A DNA stretch of 5,780 nucleotides from Synergistaceae bacterium (lineage in GTDB: Bacteria > Synergistota > Synergistia > Synergistales > Aminobacteriaceae), in the NCBI GenBank assembly GCA_012523155.1, contig JAAYJB010000349.1, forward strand, positions 1 to 5,780, in the 5' to 3' direction. The position numbers and the translations under genes are program-made. Positions 1-5,780 of this stretch are shown one piece after another. The first letter of the stretch is position 1. Each line of letters opens with the position of its first letter. Under the pieces are notes generated by a model. It searched no databases. It worked only from the letters and a program-made list of their open reading frames with translations, and was not told where the DNA came from.

Positions 1-1073
1 TCCCTGCTTCCACGCTGGAACAGGTCGGTGAAGCGGTTAACAGGCTTGGGCCGAATACCCTGCTGCTTACCGAAAAGGGGTCGGAACTGCAAAAGCGGGG
101 GAAGCAGCTGCCCACTTTACTGAAGAACAACTTCTTCACACGAACCTTCGAGGAGATCGTAGCCCTCTACAGCCTGCCCTCCTACGGGGAGACCGACCCG
201 TCGCCGCTGGTGGCGCTCAGCTTCTGTCTCTTCTTCGGATTCATGTTTGGGGACGTGGGGCACGGTCTGCTCCTGGCAGCAGGAGCATGGTACCTGGCAC
301 GGAAGGGGATACTGAAAAAAGCTTTCGCATCTGTGATCCGGATCGCAGGGATCTCGGCAATGGTCTTCGGCTTTCTCTACGGAAGCGTCTTCGGCTCGGA
401 GGAAATTCTGCCCTCACTCTGGACCTCTCCCATGCACGGCATATCGGACCTCATTCAGACATCTCTCTTCGTGGGCGTTGCATTTCTCAGCATGGGAATC
501 ATCGTCAACATCGTCTCCCTGAAGCGGAAGGGACGGATCGGGAAGATGCTCTTCGACGGAGAGGGAGCAGCCGGGCTCCTCTTCTACTGGACTGCGGCCG
601 CTGCAGCTGCCATAGGATTCACATCGGGATCAGGGGCTCCGAAACCGCTGCTCGTGCTGGCAGGGATCCTGTTTATTGTGATCCTCTTCAGCTCGGTGCT
701 TGAACGGCTCATCTTCGGCCCCCAGGGCGGGGACGAGGGTGGTGTGGTCCACACCTTTACAGTGTTCCACGACCTGCTCTCGTTTCTGAGCAACACTGCC
801 TCCTTCGTCCGTCTCGCGGCCTTTGCCCTGAACCACGCCGGGCTTTCTGCAGCAGTTTTCATGCTCAGCGACATGGTTCACACCCTTCCCGGAGGTACTC
901 TTTTCCGGGCAGCGGTGCTTATCCTGGGAAACATAGTGATCGTGGGGCTCGAGGGACTTATCGTCTTCATCCAGACGCTCAGGCTCGAGTATTACGAGTT
1001 CTTCAGCAAGTTCTACCACGGCGGCGGCCGTCCTTTCACCCCCGTGACCTGGAACGGAAAAAATAAAGAATAG
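1..1073 (+). CDS. atpI: V/A-type ATPase subunit I (a subunit), C-terminal part, 5' end outside window
   Basis: This is the membrane stator subunit that forms the two ion half-channels beside the c-ring. The frame is open from base 3 with no stop, giving about 356 visible residues. The family is usually about 600-660 residues, so the cytoplasmic N-terminal domain lies mostly upstream. A GTG at 210 is an internal valine (VALSFCLFFGFMFGDVGHG), not the start, because the family-typical linker YSLPSYGETDPSPLVA is encoded just before it. Several hydrophobic segments follow, and then SFVRLAAFALNHAGLS, which carries the essential arginine (codon 810-812). A second conserved pair, Gln and Arg three residues apart in IQTLRLEYYEFFSKFY (codons 972-974 and 981-983), matches the arrangement known in Thermus subunit I. 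The tail GGGRPFTP is also typical. The stop is TAG at 1071-1073, and K follows after 21 bases. The family identity is secure. Only the N-terminal half cannot be judged. Confidence 0.95.
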   Translation, partial: PASTLEQVGEAVNRLGPNTLLLTEKGSELQKRGKQLPTLLKNNFFTRTFEEIVALYSLPSYGETDPSPLVALSFCLFFGFMFGDVGHGLLLAAGAWYLARKGILKKAFASVIRIAGISAMVFGFLYGSVFGSEEILPSLWTSPMHGISDLIQTSLFVGVAFLSMGIIVNIVSLKRKGRIGKMLFDGEGAAGLLFYWTAAAAAAIGFTSGSGAPKPLLVLAGILFIVILFSSVLERLIFGPQGGDEGGVVHTFTVFHDLLSFLSNTASFVRLAAFALNHAGLSAAVFMLSDMVHTLPGGTLFRAAVLILGNIVIVGLEGLIVFIQTLRLEYYEFFSKFYHGGGRPFTPVTWNGKNKE

Positions 1074-1080
1074 ACTACCG

Positions 1081-1094
1081 AGGAGGAATTTTTC
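1081..1094 (+). promoter_or_regulatory. Strong ribosome binding site of atpK
   Basis: AGGAGG at 1081-1086 is a full Shine-Dalgarno match, 8 bases before the ATG at 1095. An A/T-rich spacer (AATTTTTC) separates the two. It is the best ribosome site in the window and fixes the K start. A strong site here fits the need for many K copies per complex; that link is inference. Confidence 0.8.
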
Positions 1095-1508
1095 ATGAGC
1101 GGACTTGTACTTATAACAGGAGGTACGGCACTCGCCTGCGTCACTGGATTCTATCTCAGGGGGCGTACGGTGCGCTCTCCGCGGACGGTCCTTGGAGGGG
1201 CTCTTGCCCTGATGGGGGTACTTCTCGTCTTTGGTCTTGCGCTGACTCTTCTGCCCTCACCATCGACCGCTGCCGAGACATCACCGGCCTCCGCAGCATC
1301 GGGACTGGGCTTCCTGGGAGCAAGCCTGGCCACAGGACTGGCATGCCTTGGGGCGGGTATTGCCGTGGCGGTCGTGGGAGCGGCTGCGCTTGGCGTTGTC
1401 GGAGAAAAGCCTTCCATGCTGGGAACCACGCTTATCTATCTCGGGCTTGCAGAAGGCATCGCTATCTACGGGGTAATCGTCTCCCTCCTGATCCTCGGCA
1501 AGCTCTAG
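1095..1508 (+). CDS. atpK: V/A-type ATPase subunit K (c-ring proteolipid) with N-terminal extension
   Basis: This is the rotor-ring subunit that carries ions across the membrane. It is 137 residues long, against about 80-100 for a bare c hairpin and about 155 for a duplicated one. Residues 3-22 and 32-53 are hydrophobic. Residues 54-68 form a Pro/Ser/Thr/Ala linker. Residues 69-137 form a canonical hairpin: a Gly/Ala-rich helix (GLACLGAGIAVAVVGAAALG), a polar loop GEKPS at 103-107, and a second helix GLAEGIAIYGVIVSLLILGKL. Glu120 in this second helix is the ion-binding carboxylate. Only this hairpin carries a carboxylate, so the first two segments are not a functional c repeat. They may be extra helices, or the second may end in a signal-peptide-like cleavage region (PSPSTAAET). 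The residue aligned with the Na+-ligand Gln of NtpK and of Ilyobacter c is Val91, which leans towards proton use. That reading is inference. Confidence 0.93.
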   Translation: MSGLVLITGGTALACVTGFYLRGRTVRSPRTVLGGALALMGVLLVFGLALTLLPSPSTAAETSPASAASGLGFLGASLATGLACLGAGIAVAVVGAAALGVVGEKPSMLGTTLIYLGLAEGIAIYGVIVSLLILGKL

Positions 1509-1529
1509 GGTAAAGGGCCCTCCGGGGAT
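1509..1529 (+). promoter_or_regulatory. K-F intergenic gap with poorly spaced ribosome site candidates
   Basis: Two purine stretches precede the F start at 1530. GGGGA at 1524-1528 is only one base from the ATG, too close for normal use. AAAGGG at 1512-1517 is 12 bases away, at the long end. No in-frame alternative start lies between the K stop and 1530, and the F protein begins as its family does. The start therefore looks right but weakly served. F translation may depend partly on ribosomes finishing K. Confidence 0.4.
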
Positions 1530-1844
1530 ATGAAAGGCTTTCTTATAAGTGACAACCATGACTCCCTGGTCCTTCTGCGGCTTGCCGGCATTCCCGGCGT
1601 GGAAGCCCATGGCCCGGAAGAGACTGCGGCAGCCATAGAGGACGTTCTCAAAAACCGCCCTGACGTGGGAGTGCTCGTGATAACAGAAAAAGCAGCAGGC
1701 GAGGTCCCCGCTCTCGTACGGACGATCCGGCAGCGGGGTGAAACCCCTCTCCTGGTGGAGATCCCCGACCGCCATGGGAGCATGCGGCAGGGAGACTTTC
1801 TGACGCGGTACATCCGCGATGCGATTGGAGTGAAAATAGAATGA
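1530..1844 (+). CDS. atpF: V/A-type ATPase subunit F (central stalk)
   Basis: This small soluble subunit binds subunit D in the rotating central shaft and can influence the coupling or regulation of ATP hydrolysis. It is 104 residues long, typical of the family (about 100-110). The N-terminal beta-strand and first helix read MKGFLISDNHDSLVLLRLAGIPGVEA, matching the family pattern of a short strand, a D-x-D/N turn and a FRLAGV-like helix. A second strand, VGVLVITEKAA (residues 46-56), matches the usual DIGIILITE-like segment. A third, TPLLVEIPD (residues 72-80), matches the P-x-I-x-E-I-P-like segment. The C-terminal helix LTRYIRDAIGVKIE is the part expected to contact D. Its TGA (1842-1844) overlaps the E start as ATGA, so F and E are probably translationally coupled. 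In many bacteria F sits after C and just before A; here it lies between K and E. The call rests on pattern recognition in a poorly conserved family, helped strongly by context. Confidence 0.88.
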   Translation: MKGFLISDNHDSLVLLRLAGIPGVEAHGPEETAAAIEDVLKNRPDVGVLVITEKAAGEVPALVRTIRQRGETPLLVEIPDRHGSMRQGDFLTRYIRDAIGVKIE

Positions 1845-2488
1845 CCGATTCAATTTCCGGAGACGGACGGGATTACGAGGTCCGCAATCCCGAAAAACTT
1901 GCCTCCCTGAAAAACCTGCTTCTCAGGAAAGCCGACGATGAACGGGAAGTTATACTGGAGTCCGCAAGGAAGGAGGCGGCTTCCTGGCTTGAAGAGCAGA
2001 ACTCCGCCCTTGACCGGATGGTTGAGCAGATCCACGCAGAGGCCGTGAAGCGGGCTGAGGAGATATCGAAACGACAGATATCGGGAGCAGAGATGAACCG
2101 TACGAAAGACCGCCTCCGCCTTCAGAACAGCCTTCTTGACGAGGCGATCTCCATGCTTCAGAAAGAACTTGCAGCAATCAGGGAAAAACCATCCTACTCC
2201 TCCGTTCTCACGGGACTCGCCCTCGAGGCTTCGGAAAAGCTCCCCTCCGGAACGGCTGTGAAGATACAGCTCGCCCAGGAAGACGAATCTCTCGGCGAAG
2301 ACCTTGCCGCACGGCTTGCCGGAATGCGTCCGGAACTTGTGGTGTCATTTGACCATGACCCTGCGCCGATTCTCGGGGGAGTCTGGCTCTCGGCACAGGA
2401 TGGGTCGTGGCGGGCCCCGGCCGACTGGCGGGAGATCATATCTGAAGTGAAGGATCCACTCGCCGAGCGGATCCTGAATATACTGTGA
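1841..2488 (+). CDS. atpE: V/A-type ATPase subunit E (peripheral stalk)
   Basis: E is the stator-stalk subunit that ties the top of the A/B head to membrane subunit I, normally as a heterodimer with G/H. It is 215 residues long, within the usual 185-220. Residues about 15-125 are charged and heptad-like, rich in Glu, Lys, Arg and Ala (for example REVILESARKEAASWLEEQ), as expected of the long right-handed coiled coil. Residues about 125-215 form the globular C-terminal domain, with the family-typical Gly-Gly turn in APILGGVWLSAQDGSW. The usual D-N-T-F/Y-like motif after that turn is not evident; APADWREIISEVKDPLAERILNIL stands there instead. The start ATG overlaps the F stop by four bases. A GGAG at 1827-1830 lies 10 bases upstream of it. 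The stop TGA at 2486-2488 leaves 10 bases to A. No G/H partner gene is visible beside it. Sequence alone would give moderate confidence; context raises it. Confidence 0.87.
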   Translation: MTDSISGDGRDYEVRNPEKLASLKNLLLRKADDEREVILESARKEAASWLEEQNSALDRMVEQIHAEAVKRAEEISKRQISGAEMNRTKDRLRLQNSLLDEAISMLQKELAAIREKPSYSSVLTGLALEASEKLPSGTAVKIQLAQEDESLGEDLAARLAGMRPELVVSFDHDPAPILGGVWLSAQDGSWRAPADWREIISEVKDPLAERILNIL

Positions 2489-2498
2489 GGACAAAGCG

Positions 2499-4274
2499 AT
2501 GACCTCCGGACGGATCATAACGGTGAACGGGCCGGTCGTCAGGGCGTCGGGGATGAGAGATTTCGCCATGCGGGAAATGGTGAACGTCGGCAGCCTTGCC
2601 CTGCTGGGTGAGATCATCCGCCTCGACGGCGACGATGGCCTTATCCAGGTGTTCGAGGATACCGCCGGCCTTACCGTGGGTGAACCTGTGAAGGGAACGG
2701 GAAGCCCTCTTTCCATGTCTCTGGGCCCGGGGCTCATGGGCTCCATATTTGACGGCATCGGGCGTCCTCTCGGCCGCCTTCTGGAAAAAGAGGGATCCTT
2801 CGTCTCGAGAGGAGTATCGGTACCCCAGATAGACCCGGACAGGACATGGGAAATAACCCCTCTCGGGAAGGTCGGCGACGTGGTCACCCAGGGAATGGCT
2901 CTCGCCTCCATAAAGGAGACCTCGCTCGTGGAACACATGATCCTTGTGCCTGCAGGCCTGGAGGGAGAGATAACATCCATCCTTCCCTCAGGGTTTCACA
3001 GGGCTTCGTCCACGGTGGCCAGAATTCGTGATACTCATGGACGTGAACAAAGCATCCCCATGGTTACCCGATGGCCCGTGCGGACCCCCCGGCCCATTGC
3101 CGAACGCCTTCTGCCTGACGAACCGCTGCTCACGGGGCAGCGGGTCATAGACGGGCTTTTTCCCCTCTCAAAGGGGGGCGTGGCGGCGATCCCCGGCGGA
3201 TTCGGCACGGGAAAGACAGTGACCCAGCACCAGCTCGCCAAGTGGAGCGACGCACGGATCGTTATCTACATAGGCTGCGGCGAACGGGGCAACGAAATGA
3301 CCCAGGTGCTGGAAGAGTTTCCCGTCCTCGAGGATCCCCGATCGGGGAAACCGCTCATGGAACGCACGATCCTCATTGCCAATACATCGAACATGCCCGT
3401 GGCGGCCAGGGAGGCGTCAATTTACACGGGAATAACCCTGGCTGAGTACTACCGGGACATGGGGTACGACGTGGCCCTCATGGCCGACTCCACGTCCCGG
3501 TGGGCTGAAGCCCTGAGGGAGATCTCCGGCCGCCTCGGGGAAATTCCCGCAGAGGAGGGCTTTCCCGCCTATCTCCCAACCCGCATCGCCGAGTTCTACG
3601 AGCGGGCCGGCAAAGTCACTACGCTTGGCGGAACACAGGGAAGCATTTCCATCATCGGAGCAGTGTCACCTCCGGGGGGTGACTTTACCGAGCCGGTGAC
3701 CCGGCATACGAAGCGGTTCATCCGCTGTTTCTGGGCCCTGGACCAACAGCTCGCCCGGTCCAGGCACTTTCCTGCCATCAGCTGGATCGACTCGTACAGT
3801 GAGTACGGAGACGAGGTGAAGGAATGGTACGCGCTGCATGTCGATCCCGCCTGGGGATCCCTGAGAGAGAGGGCACGGGCTATACTGGCCGAGGATGACA
3901 AGATCCAGCAGATCATTCGCCTCGTGGGCGAGGATGTCCTTCCGGACGACCAGAAACTTACAGCTCTCACGGCGTCCCTGCTCAAAAACGGCTACCTGCA
4001 GCAGGGCGCCTTTGGCCCTGATTCATACTGCCCTCCGGCCAAGGGGCTGGCCATCCTGGATCTTCTTCTCGGCTTCTACGAAAAAGCGGACAGGCTTCTG
4101 AAAAGAGGATGCCCCCTTTCGCTCCTCCGGGGAATGAAGGAACTCATCGAGCTGACGCATCTGCGGGAAATACCTTCGGAACAACAGGAAGTATTTTCAG
4201 ACCTGAAAAAACGGCTCTTTGAACAGATGGAAACCATAGACCGTGAGCGGATCGCACCCGCGAGGGAGGGATAG
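2499..4274 (+). CDS. atpA: V/A-type ATPase catalytic subunit A
   Basis: This is the catalytic subunit of the A3B3 head, where ATP is made or hydrolysed. It is 591 residues long, normal for the family (about 580-600), and appears intact. In order: an N-terminal beta-barrel with GPVVRASG (residues 11-18); the V/A-specific insertion, about residues 115-190, with [20 protein letters not shown] and VPAGLEGEI; Walker A GGFGTGKT at 233-240 (bases 3195-3218, Lys239); catalytic Glu262 in GCGERGNEM; Walker B ending in Asp330 of [17 protein letters not shown]; the [27 protein letters not shown] block; then [15 protein letters not shown]; and a helical C-terminal domain. The P-loop differs slightly from the commoner GPFGSGKT-like form. 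A GAGGA at 2487-2491, partly inside the E stop, lies 7 bases before the ATG and supports this start. The stop TAG at 4272-4274 is three bases from B, as expected for coupled synthesis in matched amounts. Confidence 0.98.
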   Translation: MTSGRIITVNGPVVRASGMRDFAMREMVNVGSLALLGEIIRLDGDDGLIQVFEDTAGLTVGEPVKGTGSPLSMSLGPGLMGSIFDGIGRPLGRLLEKEGSFVSRGVSVPQIDPDRTWEITPLGKVGDVVTQGMALASIKETSLVEHMILVPAGLEGEITSILPSGFHRASSTVARIRDTHGREQSIPMVTRWPVRTPRPIAERLLPDEPLLTGQRVIDGLFPLSKGGVAAIPGGFGTGKTVTQHQLAKWSDARIVIYIGCGERGNEMTQVLEEFPVLEDPRSGKPLMERTILIANTSNMPVAAREASIYTGITLAEYYRDMGYDVALMADSTSRWAEALREISGRLGEIPAEEGFPAYLPTRIAEFYERAGKVTTLGGTQGSISIIGAVSPPGGDFTEPVTRHTKRFIRCFWALDQQLARSRHFPAISWIDSYSEYGDEVKEWYALHVDPAWGSLRERARAILAEDDKIQQIIRLVGEDVLPDDQKLTALTASLLKNGYLQQGAFGPDSYCPPAKGLAILDLLLGFYEKADRLLKRGCPLSLLRGMKELIELTHLREIPSEQQEVFSDLKKRLFEQMETIDRERIAPAREG

Positions 4275-4277
4275 GGG

Positions 4278-5657
4278 ATGGCTATTGCTGAATACATGGG
4301 GGTTGAAAAAATAAACGGCCCGTTTCTGCTTCTCTCCGCAGTTCCGGGAATCGGGTACGACGAAATAGCCGACATTCTCTCCCCTGACGGTACTGTCCGG
4401 AAGGGACGGGTCGTGCTCGTGGATCAGAACTCGACCCTCGTACAGGTATTTTCGGGAACTGAGGGGCTGGTCCCCTCCTCCACCTCGGTCCGATTTCTCG
4501 GCAGGGAACTGGAGATTCCCCTTTCCCCCTCCATCCTCGGCCGGACTTTCTCAGGCCTGGGAGAACCCCGGGACGGCTGCGGCCCCGTACTGGGCGGCGC
4601 ACGCCGTCCGGTGAACGGCTCAGCTATAAACCCTCTCGCCAGGGAATACCCCCGTGATTTTATTTCCACCGGCATATCGTCCGTAGATGTGCTGCTTACG
4701 CTGATTCGTGGACAGAAGCTCCCCATTTTCTCGGGAAACGGGCTGCCCCATAACCAGCTTGCAGTTCAGATAGCCACACAGTCAAAGCTCGTGGGAGCCG
4801 AAAATTTCGCCGTGGTCTTCGCGGGGATCGGAATCAAGCACGACGACGCAGCATACTTCCAGAACCGCCTCTCCGCCCACGGACAGGGAGGAAACCTCGT
4901 CCTCTTTCTCAATATGGCAGATGACCCGGTGATCGAGAGGATCGCCACGCCCAGGTTCGCATTGACGGCGGCGGAATACCTGGCCTTCGACCTGGGCATG
5001 CACGTACTGGTCATCATGACCGACATGACCAGCTACTGCGAGGCCCTTCGGGAACTTTCCGTGGCGCGGGGAGAGGTACCCAGCAGGAAAGGGTATCCTT
5101 CCTACCTGTACAGCGACCTGGCATCCCTCTACGAACGGGCCGGGGTACTCCGGAACGGCCGGGGAAGCGTCACCCAGATACCTATACTGACCATGCCCAA
5201 CGACGACATCACCCACCCCATACCGGACCTCACCGGGTTCATCACTGAGGGGCAGGTCGTCCTTTCCCGTGATCTCGAAGCACGCGGAGTCTACCCTCCG
5301 GTGGAGATCCTGCCGAGTCTCTCGCGACTCATGAAGGACGGCATCGGCAAGGGATACACCCGTGAGGACCACCCCGGCCTCTCGGGACAGCTTTTCGCCT
5401 CGTACAGCAAGGTCCACGAGATCCGCTCTCTCGCGGGAGTAGTGGGCGAGGACGAACTCAGTACGGCGGACCGTGCGTCTCTCGCTTTCGGGGATACCTT
5501 CGAACAGTCATTCCTCAGCCAGGGGGCTGAGGAAAACAGGGAGATCGGGCAATCCCTGGACCTTGGATGGGAGTTGCTTTCCACCCTTCCCGTCCAGGAA
5601 CTCTCCCGTCTCTCCATGGACGAGATCGGAAAGTACATCCGGAAAAAGGGCGCGTAA
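4278..5657 (+). CDS. atpB: V/A-type ATPase subunit B (non-catalytic, regulatory)
   Basis: B alternates with A in the hexameric head and supplies residues to the catalytic interfaces. It is 459 residues long, normal for the family (about 455-470). A beta-barrel domain covers residues about 10-80. The degenerate P-loop SGNGLPHN at 152-159 lacks the GKT lysine, the hallmark of non-catalytic V/A B. ATPRFALTAAEYLAFDLGMHVLVIMTDMTSYCEALRE (225-259, three consecutive stretches) and YLYSDLASLYERAG (276-289) are the usual core blocks. The signature YPPVEILPSLSRLM ends with Arg350, the arginine-finger position reaching into the A active site. GIGKGYTREDH follows. The helical C-terminal domain ends in DEIGKYIRKKGA. 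A GGGAGG at 4264-4269, inside the end of A, lies 8 bases before the ATG. D normally follows B in bacterial V/A operons, but here a terminator follows instead. The segment GIGIKHDDAAYF (183-194) varies from the common MGI-x-x-E-x-A form but keeps its layout. Confidence 0.98.
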   Translation: MAIAEYMGVEKINGPFLLLSAVPGIGYDEIADILSPDGTVRKGRVVLVDQNSTLVQVFSGTEGLVPSSTSVRFLGRELEIPLSPSILGRTFSGLGEPRDGCGPVLGGARRPVNGSAINPLAREYPRDFISTGISSVDVLLTLIRGQKLPIFSGNGLPHNQLAVQIATQSKLVGAENFAVVFAGIGIKHDDAAYFQNRLSAHGQGGNLVLFLNMADDPVIERIATPRFALTAAEYLAFDLGMHVLVIMTDMTSYCEALRELSVARGEVPSRKGYPSYLYSDLASLYERAGVLRNGRGSVTQIPILTMPNDDITHPIPDLTGFITEGQVVLSRDLEARGVYPPVEILPSLSRLMKDGIGKGYTREDHPGLSGQLFASYSKVHEIRSLAGVVGEDELSTADRASLAFGDTFEQSFLSQGAEENREIGQSLDLGWELLSTLPVQELSRLSMDEIGKYIRKKGA

Positions 5658-5662
5658 AAGTG

Positions 5663-5698
5663 AAGGAAGGGCCGGGGAAACTTCCCCGGCCCTTCCTT
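5663..5698 (+). terminator. Hairpin terminator at the end of the ATPase operon
   Basis: A perfect 15-bp inverted repeat (5663-5677 with 5684-5698) with loop AAACTT starts five bases after the B stop. The stem core is GC-rich (GGGCCGGGG). The + strand has no clear T-run after it (ACTGGTTGTC), so it is not a textbook intrinsic terminator for this operon. Read from the - strand, the stem is followed by CACTTTTACGCG, which is more T-rich, so it may also stop convergent transcription. The position and stem strength support the call; strength on the + strand is uncertain. Confidence 0.75.
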
Positions 5699-5704
5699 AC
5701 TGGT

Positions 5705-5780
5705 TGTCATTCCGAAGGGCACAGCCCGAGGAATCTGGTTTTGAGGCCTTCAGAATCAAAACCGGATCCTTCGTCGCAAA
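5705..5780. repeat. Probable dispersed palindromic intergenic repeat, cut by window edge
   Basis: This gene-free tail begins TGTCATTCCGAAGGG and continues AGCCCGAGGAATCTGG. Its two halves form an imperfect palindrome: GGTTTTGA (5737-5744) pairs exactly with TCAAAACC (5756-5763). Pairing continues outward, with a mismatch and some G-T pairs, to about 5727/5773. The loop is 5745-5755. The wording (TGTCATTCC...GAGGAATCT, then GGATCCTTCG) resembles a family of dispersed intergenic repeats found in many bacterial genomes. That resemblance is from memory. The element probably extends past the right edge, and no coding frame is supported here. Confidence 0.55.

Noticed and set aside
210..212. GTG as a start of a 287-residue subunit I
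   Set aside because: The upstream frame is open to the window edge and encodes family-typical sequence (YSLPSYGETDPSPLVA), so this GTG is an internal valine.
1281..1853. A 190-residue open frame on the - strand across K and F
   Set aside because: It lies antisense to two well-supported genes. Its translation is rich in Cys, His and Arg with no recognisable domain, and GC-rich codon bias readily creates such frames.
2345..2980. A 211-residue open frame on the - strand across the E-A junction
   Set aside because: It is antisense to E and A, low in complexity (Pro, Ser, Arg), and has no family pattern. It is a shadow frame.
4782..5417. A 211-residue open frame on the - strand inside B
   Set aside because: It fully overlaps the conserved B core, has no recognisable motif, and its length is explained by codon bias of B.
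3195..5657. F-type ATP synthase alpha/beta subunits, or flagellar/type III secretion ATPase
   Set aside because: A has the V/A-specific insertion, B has the SGNGLPHN degenerate P-loop, and the neighbours I, K, F and E fit only a V/A-type complex.
1..5780. CRISPR array, tRNA/rRNA, insertion sequence or defence system
   Set aside because: No regularly spaced direct repeats, RNA-gene signatures, transposase motifs or defence domains were seen. Almost all the window is accounted for by the six ATPase genes.

Overview
The window carries most of one bacterial V/A-type (rotary) ATPase operon on the + strand, in the order I(partial)-K-F-E-A-B. A hairpin terminator and the start of what looks like a dispersed intergenic repeat follow. 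The DNA is visibly GC-rich, with G or C favoured at third codon positions. The genes are tightly packed, with gaps of 21, 21, -4, 10 and 3 bases, as expected for a single transcript. The proteins are bacterial-type V/A subunits, not F-type. K has an N-terminal extension ahead of one canonical c-subunit hairpin, A has the V/A-specific insertion, and B has a degenerate P-loop (SGNGLPHN). This subunit set, the packing and the composition suit a GC-rich anaerobic bacterium; Synergistota is my best guess, from general recognition only.

Layout: 1-1073 is the C-terminal part of membrane subunit I (a). 1095-1508 is rotor-ring subunit K (c). 1530-1844 is central-stalk subunit F. 1841-2488 is peripheral-stalk subunit E. 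2499-4274 is catalytic subunit A. 4278-5657 is nucleotide-binding but non-catalytic subunit B. 5663-5698 is a perfect 15-bp hairpin, the likely operon end. 5705-5780 is an imperfect palindromic intergenic repeat cut by the window edge.

How the parts work together: A and B form the hexameric head that makes or hydrolyses ATP. F belongs to the central rotor shaft, and E to the stator that holds the head. I and K form the membrane ion path, where the K carboxylate (Glu120) passes the I-subunit arginines (codons at 810-812 and 981-983). Shaft subunit D, socket subunit C and the usual peripheral-stalk partner G/H are not in the window. They must lie upstream of I or elsewhere, because B is followed by a terminator and not by D.

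I see no undescribed system here. It is a conventional energy-conversion operon. The points worth a second look are the gene order, the ion-selectivity residues of K, the K N-terminal extension, the weakly spaced ribosome site of F, and the repeat at the right edge.
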